Shown here: positions 53,703 through 62,646 of the stretch, piece after piece | Layout: the number at the start of each line of letters is the position of its first letter | How positions within the stretch are numbered: position 1 is the stretch's first letter | NCBI RefSeq assembly: GCF_041153465.1 | Contig: NZ_CP154858.1 | Location: 558,001 to 622,000, forward strand | Reading direction: 5' to 3' | Length of the DNA: 64,000 bases | Source: Thermohahella caldifontis | Lineage (GTDB): Bacteria > Pseudomonadota > Gammaproteobacteria > Pseudomonadales > Oleiphilaceae | Position numbers and translations under genes: made by a program | The notes under the pieces: model-generated | What the model was told of the DNA's origin: nothing | Database searches by the model: none | What the model saw: the letters and a program-made list of their open reading frames with translations, nothing else

Positions 53703-53716
53703 TTGATTTGGATCAA
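53703..53716. promoter_or_regulatory. FNR/DNR box upstream of norC
   Basis: TTGATTTGGATCAA is a perfect match to TTGATNNNNATCAA, the shared recognition site of FNR, ANR and the NO-responsive DNR. The centre is about 72 bases before the norC ATG. It predicts induction under low oxygen and/or NO. Confidence 0.85.
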
Positions 53717-53733
53717 CCTAGTAATTTACTAGG
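53717..53733. promoter_or_regulatory. 17-bp palindrome upstream of the norC FNR box
   Basis: CCTAGTAA and TTACTAGG flank a single T, giving a perfect inverted repeat that directly abuts the FNR box. It does not match NsrR or NorR sites as I know them. Confidence 0.55.
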
Positions 53734-53740
53734 GATTTAT

Positions 53741-53765
53741 AAAAAAGGCCGGGCAGGGCCCGGCC
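53741..53765 (-). terminator. Rho-independent terminator of the nir operon
   Basis: GGCCGGGC (53747-53754) and GCCCGGCC (53758-53765) form a perfect 8-bp stem with loop AGG. On the - strand it is followed by TTTTTT (53746-53741). It lies just after nirN and separates the nir from the nor unit. Confidence 0.9.
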
Positions 53766-53805
53766 AAACAATCATGCTCCGGGTAGAGCGATGAAAGACT
53801 GCAGA

Positions 53806-55365
53806 TCAATGGCTTGTGCCATCATCGTAATGCGTTTTGTTAAATACGTTGTATTTGCCCGAGGGTTTGGACATGGGCAGAGAACGGATTTCGCTCAGCG
53901 TTTTCATGTCATAGATGATCAGCTCGCCCGGGTTCTCCCAGATACTCAGCAATGCATGGCGGCCATCCCGGGTATATTCGACATGTGCACTGGTCTTGCC
54001 CGGGCGCGGCGTCAGGAAATGCTCCACTTCCAGCGTGGATTTGTTGATAAGGAGCATCTTGTCCTTGTTCGGCCCGAAAAACACATCTGCCCACACCCAG
54101 GGGGACTGGCTGTGACTGCGCATGAAAAAGCCGGGTCCGGGCGTTTTGACGCGTTTGACGATTTCCCAGTTTTTCATGTCGATGAAGACGATTTCACCCT
54201 TCTTGAGGTTCTGGGTAGCCAGAATACGGGTATCCTTCCACGCCCAGCTGATACCTGACCCCAGATGTGGCATGCCACCGAGTGCGAGTGTTTTGACGGG
54301 CCGGCGCGAATCCAGGTCAAAAACGTGCGCCTGGTTACCGGAACGGCTGGCACCAATCAGATAGTGGTAGTCGGGGTCGAAAAAGAAATCGTCCATATAG
54401 TCGGGTACGGCAATACGCTGTACGTCCAGGGGTGCGGTTTCCATCCTGTGCCGGAGTACAACATCCCGCATGGGTTTTTGATACACATGCCGGACAGGCA
54501 GCAAGGGATAGGGAATCTCCCAGACCTCCTGAATATCCTTGAGTGCGGCGATGAAGCTGTGCCGGGGCGGGGCCGTGTAGACTGCACTGACTCGCGAAGG
54601 GGTACCATCATGCCCAATGACCGGGTAGACCCGGACGGGCTCAAGTGAAATGGCATCCAGTAGCACAAGTGTTTGCGGCAGGTAGTTCGCAACCATCAGC
54701 CAATGGCCATCATCGGATATGGCCACATTGCGTGTATTGATCCCGGCGCGGATTTCTGCAACGACCTTCAGGTTATAGAGATCATATTGAGTGATCCAGC
54801 CGTCTCGGGAGGCAAAATAAACGAAGCGACCGTCCGGAGAGTACTTGGGGCCGCCGTGAAGGGCGTAACGACTGGGAAAGCGGGTGATGGGTTCGAAACG
54901 GTCGCCATCCAGAATCGTGACGTGATGGTCACCGGTTTCCACCACCACAAACAGGTTCTGCATATCGGCATTGAAGGTGGGGGTGGCCGACAGACTCATG
55001 ATGTCGGTGTGGACGATCCGCGAACGCTGAATGTCCTCAAAAGTCCACTTGGGTTCTACTTTGGGTTTGGAGTAGATAAAATCGACCAGAGCACGTATCT
55101 GTTCGGCTTCAAGCTGTTTGCCGAATGCCGGCATCTGTGTGGCCGGTCGACCATTGGTAATCGTCCGGATAGCATGTTTCGGCCGCAACCGGCCCAGATT
55201 TTCGGGCAGGAGAGCAGGCCCCATTCCTCCCAGACGATTGGCGCCATGGCAGGCGGCGCAGTACCGGTTATACAAGGTCTCTGCCCCTTGGTTTTCAGCT
55301 TGCGCAACCGTGGAATGGGCGCCGATGATCAACAGAACGGGCAATGCAAATTTCAGGATGCGCAT
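53806..55365 (-). CDS. nirN: NirN, cytochrome c / heme d1-domain protein
   Basis: A 519-residue periplasmic protein: a signal peptide (RILKFALPVLLIIGAHSTVAQA), a cytochrome c domain (CAACH near residue 41), and an eight-bladed d1-type propeller to the C-terminus. NirN is the dihydro-heme d1 dehydrogenase that finishes the d1 acrylate side chain before transfer to NirS. ATG 55365 overlaps the nirE end by 13 bases. The gene order (last in the operon) matches Pseudomonas nirN. Confidence 0.93.
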   Translation of the reverse strand: MRILKFALPVLLIIGAHSTVAQAENQGAETLYNRYCAACHGANRLGGMGPALLPENLGRLRPKHAIRTITNGRPATQMPAFGKQLEAEQIRALVDFIYSKPKVEPKWTFEDIQRSRIVHTDIMSLSATPTFNADMQNLFVVVETGDHHVTILDGDRFEPITRFPSRYALHGGPKYSPDGRFVYFASRDGWITQYDLYNLKVVAEIRAGINTRNVAISDDGHWLMVANYLPQTLVLLDAISLEPVRVYPVIGHDGTPSRVSAVYTAPPRHSFIAALKDIQEVWEIPYPLLPVRHVYQKPMRDVVLRHRMETAPLDVQRIAVPDYMDDFFFDPDYHYLIGASRSGNQAHVFDLDSRRPVKTLALGGMPHLGSGISWAWKDTRILATQNLKKGEIVFIDMKNWEIVKRVKTPGPGFFMRSHSQSPWVWADVFFGPNKDKMLLINKSTLEVEHFLTPRPGKTSAHVEYTRDGRHALLSIWENPGELIIYDMKTLSEIRSLPMSKPSGKYNVFNKTHYDDGTSH

Positions 55366-56159
55366 GACAGAGCCCCCGGTATGTTTGTTTCCGAAGTCAG
55401 CCATTGACCGAAGTCCCTCACATGATTGACGACATCGCCCACGATGATGAGGGTTGGGGGTTGAAGCCCATGCTGTTCGACCGATTCAGGTAATTGTGAA
55501 AGCGTCGTGATGCAGCGTCTTTCCTGTGGCGTGGCGCCCCGCTCAATCAGTGCAACCGGCGTTTCTGGGGATCGACCGGCCTTGATGAGGGCATCACGGA
55601 TCCGGGCCGCGTTGGAGAGTCCCATGTAGAACACCACGGTCTGGTTGGGGCTGGAGAGTGCCCGCCAGTCCAGATCCAGTTCGCCCTGCTTGAGGTGACC
55701 GGTGACCAGGGTCAGCATCTGGCTGCATTCCCGGTGTGTCAGTGGCAGGCCATTGAGGGTGGCACACCCCAGGGCTGAGGTCAGGCCGGGCACGACAATG
55801 GTTTCAATGCCACGTTCGGACAGGTAATCCTGTTCCTCGCCACCCCGGCCAAACACGAACGGATCGCCGCCCTTGAGTCTGACTACCTTGCGACCTTCCA
55901 TCGCCAGCCGGGCGAGCAGCGCATTGGTCTGGGATTGTGTCAGCGTGTGGCAATGGCTGCGCTTGCCGGCATAGTGCAACGTTGCCTCCGGTGGTACCAG
56001 GGCCAGAATGGCATCCGACACCAGCCGGTCATAAACCACATCCGTGGCCTGACGCAGAATTCGCTCCGCCGCACGGGTCAGCAGATCCGGATCGCCGGGG
56101 CCGGCACCTATCAGTGCCACCTGTCCGGGTTTGAGGTCGGGAATGCGTGTCGTCATCAT
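55353..56159 (-). CDS. nirE: NirE, uroporphyrinogen-III C-methyltransferase for heme d1
   Basis: A 268-residue single-domain SUMT that makes precorrin-2 for heme d1. Motifs: GAGPGDPDLLTRAAERI, VVYDRLVSDAIL, RLKGGDPFVFGRGGEE and ALGCATLNGLPLTHRE. Unlike CysG it has no dehydrogenase module. Its location between nirJ and nirN marks it as NirE. CGGGAG lies 4 bases before the ATG. Confidence 0.94.
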   Translation of the reverse strand: MMTTRIPDLKPGQVALIGAGPGDPDLLTRAAERILRQATDVVYDRLVSDAILALVPPEATLHYAGKRSHCHTLTQSQTNALLARLAMEGRKVVRLKGGDPFVFGRGGEEQDYLSERGIETIVVPGLTSALGCATLNGLPLTHRECSQMLTLVTGHLKQGELDLDWRALSSPNQTVVFYMGLSNAARIRDALIKAGRSPETPVALIERGATPQERRCITTLSQLPESVEQHGLQPPTLIIVGDVVNHVRDFGQWLTSETNIPGALSCAS

Positions 56160-56169
56160 CGGTCTCCCG

Positions 56170-57330
56170 TTAAACCACCTGGCGAACCGGAATGAGGCCC
56201 AGTTCCTCGTCTGTCAGATAGCAGGCCGGATCCTCTGCCCACACATCACCACTCATCTGGCGGGCGCGGACACGGGTGTTGCCATTGCACACATCAAGCC
56301 AGGGACACACGCCGCAACGTCCCTTGACCGGGCGGGGGCGCTGACGCAGGCCAAGCATGAGCGGATCCTGTGTGTTACGCCAGATCCCGGAAAATGGTTG
56401 CTGGCGGACATTGCCCAGCGTGTGATCCCACCAGAAGGTGTCCGGATGCACATTGCCCAGGTTGTCAATGTTGGCGATATGTTCGCCCGTGGCATTGCCG
56501 CCCCAGTTCCGCAGTCGCTGAACCAGCTGCGGAACCTGTTCCGGATAGCGTTCTTCGGCCCACTTGATCAGCCAGACGGCATCGGCATCGTTGTTTCCGG
56601 TAACATAGTCCCGGTGAATCCCCTGCTTCAGCTCGGCCTCGCAATGATTGAAGAGCTGGGTCATGGCATCCCGGGTCATGGCCAGGTGGGCGTCATGCTT
56701 GCGGTTGCGGTTTCCGCGCCCGGCATAGTTGAGGTGTGACAGGTAGAACTTGTCGATATCATGTTCGGCCACCAGGTCCAGCAGGGCGGGGAAGTCCTGG
56801 TAGTTCATTTGCGTGAGGGTGAAGCGCAAACCGATCTTGATGCCGTGCTGCTTGCACAGCTTTGCCGCGTGCAACGAAGCATCGAACGCACCTTCCTTTT
56901 GCCGGAACTGGTCATGGACTTCGCGCAAGCCGTCCAGGCTGATGCCCACATAGTCGAAACCGGTTTCGGCTATGGTGTCGATGTTGGATTCGTCGATCAG
57001 TGTGCCGTTGCTGGAAAGTCCCACATAAAATCCCATGGCCTTGGCACGCTTTGCGATATCAAAGATATCTGGGCGCAGGAGGGGCTCGCCTCCCGAAAGG
57101 ATAAGTACCGGTACGCCAAAGGCCTTGAGATCATCCATGACCTCATAGACTTCATCGGTTTCCAGCTCGCCTTTGAAATGGGTGTCGGCCGAAATGGAAT
57201 AACAATGCTTGCAGGTCAGGTTGCAACGGCGGATCAGATTCCAGATCACCACCGGTCCCGTCGGTTTGCGTGCCGGTGGGACGGGCGCCGGATGGATAAG
57301 TGAGTTCATGTATTGGGTCAGTCTGAACAT
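56170..57330 (-). CDS. nirJ: NirJ, radical SAM enzyme of heme d1 synthesis
   Basis: A 386-residue radical SAM protein. The SAM cluster motif is CNLTCKHC (residues ~36-43), followed by LSGGEPLLRPD. A C-terminal cluster-binding region has CGVCPWLDVC and further Cys in EDPACYL. NirJ removes two propionate side chains and installs the oxo groups of d1. AAAGGAGG lies 6 bases before the ATG; it overlaps nirH by 13 bases. Confidence 0.95.
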   Translation of the reverse strand: MFRLTQYMNSLIHPAPVPPARKPTGPVVIWNLIRRCNLTCKHCYSISADTHFKGELETDEVYEVMDDLKAFGVPVLILSGGEPLLRPDIFDIAKRAKAMGFYVGLSSNGTLIDESNIDTIAETGFDYVGISLDGLREVHDQFRQKEGAFDASLHAAKLCKQHGIKIGLRFTLTQMNYQDFPALLDLVAEHDIDKFYLSHLNYAGRGNRNRKHDAHLAMTRDAMTQLFNHCEAELKQGIHRDYVTGNNDADAVWLIKWAEERYPEQVPQLVQRLRNWGGNATGEHIANIDNLGNVHPDTFWWDHTLGNVRQQPFSGIWRNTQDPLMLGLRQRPRPVKGRCGVCPWLDVCNGNTRVRARQMSGDVWAEDPACYLTDEELGLIPVRQVV

Positions 57331-57848
57331 TTGGCGCCTCCTTTGGCGGCGAGCCGGAAACCGGTTTTCTTGAGAATGCGGGTTGAAAACAGAATGTCGG
57401 ATTGCCGGCAGGCATCTCCCAGCAACAATTCGATTTCCTTTTTCTGTTCCAGAACTTCCTCACGCGTACGGCCATGCAGCATGGCAAACAGGTTGTAGGG
57501 CCAGTCCGGCAGATGTCTGGGGCGACGATAGCAGTGGCTGACACCGGGCAGGGCGGCGATGCGTGCTGCCAGCGCAGGCAGGGCAGCATCTTCCACATCC
57601 CAGACCGACATGCCGTTTGCGGTATACCCCAGCTTGTAATGATTGGGTACCAGCGCAATCCGGCGAACCACTCCGGCATCCTGCATGCGGGCCAGGCGGG
57701 CACAGACTTCATCCTCGCTGATACCCAGTGTGCGGGCCGCCTCGGCGAAGGGCTGTTCGGTCAGCGGCAGACCCTGCTGAGTCACACGTATCAGTTCAAG
57801 ATCCAGAGCGCTCAATGTCGCTTCAGACCTGGAAGTACAGGCCGACAT
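57318..57848 (-). CDS. nirH: NirH, siroheme decarboxylase subunit
   Basis: A 176-residue Lrp/AsnC-type protein with an N-terminal winged helix (LPLTEQPFAEAARTLGISED) and a ligand-sensing domain (VSHCYRRPRHLPDWPYNLFAMLHG). NirDLGH together turn siroheme into didecarboxysiroheme. The order D-L-G-H identifies it. GGAGGAGG precedes the ATG, which overlaps nirG by 26 bases. It is closer to NirL than to NirD/NirG, as expected. Confidence 0.9.
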   Translation of the reverse strand: MSACTSRSEATLSALDLELIRVTQQGLPLTEQPFAEAARTLGISEDEVCARLARMQDAGVVRRIALVPNHYKLGYTANGMSVWDVEDAALPALAARIAALPGVSHCYRRPRHLPDWPYNLFAMLHGRTREEVLEQKKEIELLLGDACRQSDILFSTRILKKTGFRLAAKGGAKCSD

Positions 57849-58284
57849 AGTACTCCTCCTCCTTGGGCATGTTCAGGGGCGTGAGGCCGGTTCGACGTGC
57901 GATATCGGCAAGCACTTCCTCAGTGCGTCCGGGGGTTTCCGTGGACACCACGAACCACATGTTGATCGCATGGTCGCGCTCGTAGTTGTGGGCCACTTCC
58001 GGATAGCTGTTGACGATTTCGCAAACCTCATCAAAGCGATCCTGAGGCACCGCCATGCCGACAAGCGAGACTTCGCCACCCATGTGCACGGCGTTGTAGA
58101 GGGGCCCCAGACGCATGAGAATGCCACGGGCCTGCAGCGACCGGAGTGTTTCCACGATGTCGGCCGGGCTGATGCCCAACTCTCCGGCCAAGGCATCAAA
58201 AGGCCGGGGGACGGCGGGTATGCCATACTGAAGCCGGTTGATCACGGTTTTTTCGAGGGGGCTCAGAGGCAGCGCTTCAGTCAT
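57823..58284 (-). CDS. nirG: NirG, siroheme decarboxylase subunit
   Basis: A 153-residue Lrp/AsnC-type protein: winged helix (RPFDALAGELGISPADIVETL), then VAHNYERDHAINMWFVVST and the tail NMPKEEEYYVGLYF. This pattern with HNYER is shared with NirD and differs from the CYQRP of NirL/NirH. GGGAGG is 5 bases before the ATG. It overlaps nirL by 8 bases. Confidence 0.9.
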   Translation of the reverse strand: MTEALPLSPLEKTVINRLQYGIPAVPRPFDALAGELGISPADIVETLRSLQARGILMRLGPLYNAVHMGGEVSLVGMAVPQDRFDEVCEIVNSYPEVAHNYERDHAINMWFVVSTETPGRTEEVLADIARRTGLTPLNMPKEEEYYVGLYFQV

Positions 58285-58783
58285 GCTGTCCTCCCTTGGC
58301 GTTGATCACCAGTCCGTAGTGGCCACCACACTGCTTGAACTGCCGGGTGGAAAACAGCACTTCATGGCGCCACTTTTCAAGTCCGGCCTCTTTCAGAAGC
58401 GTCTCCAGTTCGGAGTTCACGTGTTCCCTGGATTGACCATGAATCATGCAGAACAGGTTATAGGGCCAGTTCGGTCGACGCGGTCGCTGATAACACAGGT
58501 TGACCCGGCCCGTACTGCAAATGGCGGCAGCTATCTCGCGGATCTGATCGTCGGGGACGTCAAAAACCACCATAGCATTGGCGGTATAGCCCAGTGCATG
58601 GTGATTGACCACCAGCCCCATGCGCTTGATGGTGCCATCATTCAGCCAGTCCCGGATTGTCCGGAACACCTCTGTTTCCTGCACGCCCAGTTGTTGTGCC
58701 AGCGTCTGCCAGGGGCGATGTGTCCGTGGGATTCCGTGGCGCAGCAACCCCTTGAGTCGGCGGCTTTGTTCAGGCGTCAGCAT
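58277..58783 (-). CDS. nirL: NirL, siroheme decarboxylase subunit
   Basis: A 168-residue Lrp/AsnC-type protein: RPWQTLAQQLGVQETEVFRTI then VNLCYQRPRRPNWPYNLFCMIHG, the NirL/NirH pattern. I choose ATG 58783 (MLTPEQSRRL) because GGAGG lies 6 bases upstream; the frame extends to 58870 but overlaps nirD. It overlaps the nirD end by 14 bases. Confidence 0.9.
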   Translation of the reverse strand: MLTPEQSRRLKGLLRHGIPRTHRPWQTLAQQLGVQETEVFRTIRDWLNDGTIKRMGLVVNHHALGYTANAMVVFDVPDDQIREIAAAICSTGRVNLCYQRPRRPNWPYNLFCMIHGQSREHVNSELETLLKEAGLEKWRHEVLFSTRQFKQCGGHYGLVINAKGGQHD

Positions 58784-59249
58784 GATGTGCCTCCACGCCT
58801 TCCCAGCGGATGGGGAAGGCCAGATCAATGTGATATTGCTCGACCATGGGCAGATCAAGGACAGGGACATCCGGCCAGCGCCTGCGAATGCCCTCTACCC
58901 GGGCTTGCAGAGAATCGGCATCGGCCGCCGTGGCAACACACCACAGATTGAAAAAATGCTCGCGCTCGTAGTTATGGTTGATACCTTCCTGTGCATTCAG
59001 CCAGCTCGCAACGTGCTCCAGACGTGACGGTGCAACCGCCAGGGCAATCAGTGTACTGGCGCCGGCCCGGTGATGGTTGAAGACCGGCCCCACGCGGGTA
59101 ATGATGCCTTCGGCTTCCAGTGCATCCAGCGTGGTCAGCACCTCTTCTTCAGTGACGCCCAGTTCGGAGGCCAGATCAGCCCAGGGCGTGAGCGAAACCG
59201 GCAATCCCTTCTGGTATCGGTCAATCAGTGTGCGGGCGAGGGGTGTCAT
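58770..59249 (-). CDS. nirD: NirD, siroheme decarboxylase subunit
   Basis: A 159-residue Lrp/AsnC-type protein: winged helix (TPWADLASELGVTEEEVLTTL), then GINHNYEREHFFNLWCVATA and a C-terminal LDLPMVEQYHIDLAFPI. GGAGG sits 4 bases before the ATG. It follows nirF by 8 bases. Confidence 0.9.
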   Translation of the reverse strand: MTPLARTLIDRYQKGLPVSLTPWADLASELGVTEEEVLTTLDALEAEGIITRVGPVFNHHRAGASTLIALAVAPSRLEHVASWLNAQEGINHNYEREHFFNLWCVATAADADSLQARVEGIRRRWPDVPVLDLPMVEQYHIDLAFPIRWEGVEAHHADA

Positions 59250-59257
59250 GGAGCCTC

Positions 59258-60475
59258 CTACAGACCAATCCGGTGAGCACGCCAGGTGAAGAAAATTCCA
59301 CTGGGCTTTTCTGCCGGCAGGCAGGTTTTTTGTGTCAGCGTGGTGGTGTCGTAGACACAGACCTTGTTGTCATCCCGAACGCTGATCCAGACCTCGTCCC
59401 CCTTTGCCGTGAACTCCATGTGCAGCACGGTCTTGCCGGGTTCAAGTGTGCGCAGAATCTTGCCGGTTTCCGTATCCAGAACCTGCACCGCACCGTTGTC
59501 AGGATAGGCAAAGTTTACCCAGACCTGCCGCCCGTCCGGCCGACCCATCACAAACACGGGTTGGCTGTATACGGGAATGCGCTGCTGCAGTGTCCAGGTC
59601 CGGGTATTGATGACCAGCACCTCATGATGGCCCACTGCAGGCACCCAGGCCGTATCGCCCACAATTGTCCAGCCTTCAAGGTGCGGCATCTTGTAAACCG
59701 GGAGTTTGGCCTCTCCCTTGCCGTATTCGGAAAGAATGCGCTGGACACCCTTTTCGGGATGCCAGAGATCCAGCAGACTCATGCCATCTTCCCCGAACAG
59801 TCCCGCAATGTAATAGCGGCCATCCGGAGTGATCAGTGCATCATATGGCATGCGTCCTTTGGCCGGATAACGATCCACCTGGGGCGGATTGCTGTCGGTG
59901 TGAATGCGCCAGATTTCATCACCGTCGAGCAGCGCTGCCATGAAGACATTGCCCGGTGCATCGACCATGCCCACGGTTTTGGAGGGATGGCCGGTGATGG
60001 CCTGGCTGTTCAGGTCGGCAACCAGATCCAGCGACTGCGCATCAAACAGTTTTACGCCACCCGGTTCATAGTTTGAAACAGCAATCAGCCTTCCGTCGGC
60101 CGAAATGGCACCACCGATGCTGTTGCCTCCCTGGATCACACGGCGGACGAGCTGGCCGGTGAGAACGTCAACTTTGGACAGGCCACCGTCGCGGCCGAAT
60201 ACATAGGCATAGCGTTCATCGGGGGAGAACACCACTGAAGCGTGGGACAGATCACCCAGTCCTGTAATCCGGTGAAGGATGCTGTGGCTGCGTTGTTCGA
60301 CGACGAGAACGGAGCCGGTAGCGCGCTCGATGATGACGCCCAGCGTTCCGGTGCCCCGCAGGGTCGTCACCTGCGTGTCCGTCTGCGGTGCTGTGGCGCA
60401 GGCGGTCAACCCGAATGCCAGAATCGCCGCCGTGATGAATTCAAAAGTCTTTTTGATTGAAGCAGATACCGTCAT
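59258..60475 (-). CDS. nirF: NirF, heme d1 synthesis lipoprotein
   Basis: A 405-residue periplasmic d1-propeller protein without cytochrome domain. The N-terminus is a lipoprotein signal with LTAC lipobox, suggesting anchoring at the membrane facing the periplasm. Propeller strands include LVVEQRSHSILHRITGL (with a conserved His near residue 65) and VVFSPDERYAYVFGRDGGLS. NirF acts in a late step of d1 synthesis. ATG 60475 overlaps the nirC stop as TGATG. Confidence 0.92.
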   Translation of the reverse strand: MTVSASIKKTFEFITAAILAFGLTACATAPQTDTQVTTLRGTGTLGVIIERATGSVLVVEQRSHSILHRITGLGDLSHASVVFSPDERYAYVFGRDGGLSKVDVLTGQLVRRVIQGGNSIGGAISADGRLIAVSNYEPGGVKLFDAQSLDLVADLNSQAITGHPSKTVGMVDAPGNVFMAALLDGDEIWRIHTDSNPPQVDRYPAKGRMPYDALITPDGRYYIAGLFGEDGMSLLDLWHPEKGVQRILSEYGKGEAKLPVYKMPHLEGWTIVGDTAWVPAVGHHEVLVINTRTWTLQQRIPVYSQPVFVMGRPDGRQVWVNFAYPDNGAVQVLDTETGKILRTLEPGKTVLHMEFTAKGDEVWISVRDDNKVCVYDTTTLTQKTCLPAEKPSGIFFTWRAHRIGL

Positions 60476-60792
60476 CACTTCACACCCTTTTTAAGTTGTT
60501 CTGCAAGCCAGCGGGCTTCCTCTTCCTTCAGCAAGGGCCGCCAGGGGGGCATTGCCGTATTGGGACGACCATCCAGAATGGTTCGGGTGAGAAAGTCGAC
60601 AGGCTTGTCAGACAATGCCTGGGGGGTGAGTGCAGGGCCAAGGCCGCCTTGCAAGGTCATGCCGTGGCAGGAACCACAATCCTGTTTCAATGTGTCGAGA
60701 AGGGCTTGCGCCCGGTCGCCCGTCAAAGCCGCAACGGTACCGGACACAAGCAATGCGACAGTCAGACACATTGATTGAGCCATCTCTCTCAT
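60475..60792 (-). CDS. nirC: NirC, periplasmic cytochrome c
   Basis: A 105-residue periplasmic cytochrome c55X: signal peptide (MREMAQSMCLTVALLVSGTVAA), heme motif CGSCHG (near residue 38), and a Met ligand in NTAMPPWRPLL. NirC can donate electrons to NirS and is linked to d1 maturation. Two ATG starts (60792, 60783) are possible. It follows nirS by 73 bases including a hairpin. Confidence 0.9.
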   Translation of the reverse strand: MREMAQSMCLTVALLVSGTVAALTGDRAQALLDTLKQDCGSCHGMTLQGGLGPALTPQALSDKPVDFLTRTILDGRPNTAMPPWRPLLKEEEARWLAEQLKKGVK

Positions 60793-60826
60793 CGTCTTTA
60801 CCCGGAAAAATTTCGTTATCGTTATG

Positions 60827-60844
60827 AGGCGCGTCCCTGCGCCT
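60827..60844 (-). other. Hairpin between nirS and nirC
   Basis: AGGCGC (60827-60832) pairs with GCGCCT (60839-60844) around GTCCCT. It lies in the only sizeable gap of the nir operon and could mark an RNA processing or attenuation site separating abundant nirS mRNA from the biosynthesis genes. Confidence 0.4.
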
Positions 60845-60865
60845 TGTATCATCCGTGGATGGTCA

Positions 60866-62587
60866 TCAATAAATGTCGTGCATGGTGTTGTAGACGTTGA
60901 ACTTGCCTGTCGGCGTAATCAGGCGCTTGTCCTTGATCACAGCCTTCAGCTTGAGTGTCTTGTCGTCCACAATCACGATGGCAGACTCCTTGTCCTTGGC
61001 GCTCCAGACGGAGAACCAGACTTCATCACCAGCCTTGTTGAACTCGGGCTGTACGACCCGTTTGGCACCATCGTCTTTCAGGCCTGCCCACTTGGCAATC
61101 GGGAGGGTCTTGAAGCCCTTGTCCAGATTGTCCAGATCATAGACAGCGACAGACTGACTGAGCTCCGGCGACGGGTTCAGCGGGGTGTCCACATACAGAT
61201 GACGGGACTTCGGATGGGTCTTGATGAACAGGGAGCCGCCGCCAGGGCCGTCAAGCTTCTGTACCATCTTCCAGGCATAATCCGGGTGACCTTCCGGATC
61301 CGTACCAATCAAGGCAATGCTATTGTCGCCCAGGTGACTGGTCGCCCAGACCGGACCGTACTTGGGATGCACGAAGTTGGCACCGCGGCCGGGGTGAGGA
61401 ATCGAGCCAACATCGACAAGTGCCACAAGCTTGTCCGTCTTGGAATCAATGACGGCAATCTTGTTGGACTTGTTGGCGGCGGTCAGGAAGTACCGGTGGG
61501 TGCTGTCCCAGCCGCCATCGTGCAGGAAGCGGGCAGCGCCGATGGTGGTCACCTTGAGATTGTCGATATCCTCATAGTTGACCATCAGTACCTTGCCGGT
61601 TTCCTTGACGTTGACGATAAACTCGGGCCGCTCGTGAGAGGCTACGATCGCTGCAACACGTGGCTCAGGATGGTACTCCTGAGTATCCACGGTCATGCCA
61701 CGGGTGGAGACTATCTTCAGCGGTTCCATGGTTTCGCCGTCCATGATCACGTACTGGGGCGGCCAGTAGGAACCGGCGATGGCATACTTGTCTTCCCATC
61801 CCTTGTACTTGGAGGTTTCCACGGAGCGGGCTTCCAGGCCGATCTTGATGGTCGCAACGGTCGCGGGCTCTTCCATCCACAGGTCGATCATGTTCAGCAG
61901 GGCATCACGACCCACGGTGAACAGATAACGCCCGGAAGCGGAGAGACGGGAGATATGTACCGCATAACCGGTATCGAGGATCTTGACGATCTTCTTGCTG
62001 TCACCGTCGATCAGCGCCACCTTGCCTGCGTCACGCAGTGTGACGGAGAACAGGTTCTTGAGATTCAGATTGTTCATCTGTTTCTTCGGACGCTTCTCGG
62101 GCGGCACCAGCACTTTCCAGGTCGCCTTCATTTCCTTCATGCCAAACTCGGGCGGCTTGGGGGGCTCATGCTGGATATAGCGGGCCATCAGGTCGATCTG
62201 CTGCTCGGTCAGCTCGCCTGAGGTACCCCAGTTGGGCATGCCGGCGGGCGATCCGTAGGTAATGAACGCCTTCAGATAATCCGTGCCTTTTTTCTGGGTG
62301 ATATCCGGCGTCAGCGGCTTGCCTGTGGCCCCCTTGCGGAGCACACCGTGACAGCCGGCGCAGCGCTCGAAATAAATCTTCCGAGCCTGTTCAAACTCGG
62401 CCACGCTCATGTCGGGCGCACCGGGTGATTTGACAATCTGTGCATCTTTGCCGCTCATGGCGAGCGGAGCACCTTCATAACCAGAATCGTTTTTGTGACC
62501 CTCCTGAGCGAAGCTGCCGCCCGCGAGAATGAGTGCGGACGAAGCCACTGCCAGAGTGATCGGTTTCAGGGCAAGACGAAAGTTCAT
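60866..62587 (-). CDS. nirS: Cytochrome cd1 nitrite reductase NirS
   Basis: A 573-residue periplasmic enzyme reducing nitrite to NO. A signal peptide ends near GGSFA. The cytochrome c domain has CAGCH (near residue 78); the d1 propeller carries the active-site His residues in VASHERPEFIVNVKE and GGWDSTHRYFLTAAN. The C-terminus ITPTGKFNVYNTMHDIY is characteristic. It matches Pseudomonas-type NirS throughout. ATG 62587 has AAGGAG 9 bases upstream. An FNR/DNR box sits 66 bases upstream. Confidence 0.98.
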   Translation of the reverse strand: MNFRLALKPITLAVASSALILAGGSFAQEGHKNDSGYEGAPLAMSGKDAQIVKSPGAPDMSVAEFEQARKIYFERCAGCHGVLRKGATGKPLTPDITQKKGTDYLKAFITYGSPAGMPNWGTSGELTEQQIDLMARYIQHEPPKPPEFGMKEMKATWKVLVPPEKRPKKQMNNLNLKNLFSVTLRDAGKVALIDGDSKKIVKILDTGYAVHISRLSASGRYLFTVGRDALLNMIDLWMEEPATVATIKIGLEARSVETSKYKGWEDKYAIAGSYWPPQYVIMDGETMEPLKIVSTRGMTVDTQEYHPEPRVAAIVASHERPEFIVNVKETGKVLMVNYEDIDNLKVTTIGAARFLHDGGWDSTHRYFLTAANKSNKIAVIDSKTDKLVALVDVGSIPHPGRGANFVHPKYGPVWATSHLGDNSIALIGTDPEGHPDYAWKMVQKLDGPGGGSLFIKTHPKSRHLYVDTPLNPSPELSQSVAVYDLDNLDKGFKTLPIAKWAGLKDDGAKRVVQPEFNKAGDEVWFSVWSAKDKESAIVIVDDKTLKLKAVIKDKRLITPTGKFNVYNTMHDIY

Positions 62588-62622
62588 CTCGTGCGTCTCC
62601 TTGTTGTGTCGCACGTTCACTA

Positions 62623-62644
62623 TGGATGAACAAACTTTCATCCA
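62623..62644. promoter_or_regulatory. 8-bp dyad between the nirS FNR box and start
   Basis: TGGATGAA (62623-62630) and TTCATCCA (62637-62644) with a 6-base spacer. It lies between the FNR box and the likely -10 region, the same place the 14-bp palindrome occupies at norC, though the sequence differs. Confidence 0.4.
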
Positions 62645-62646
62645 CC

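Noticed and set aside
53741..53765. Reading the GC stem as part of the norC operator array
   Set aside because: It has a perfect stem plus T-run on the - strand directly after nirN, so it is a transcription terminator.
60824..62221. A 465-codon open frame antisense to nirS
   Set aside because: nirS is unmistakable on the - strand; the antisense frame has no family features.
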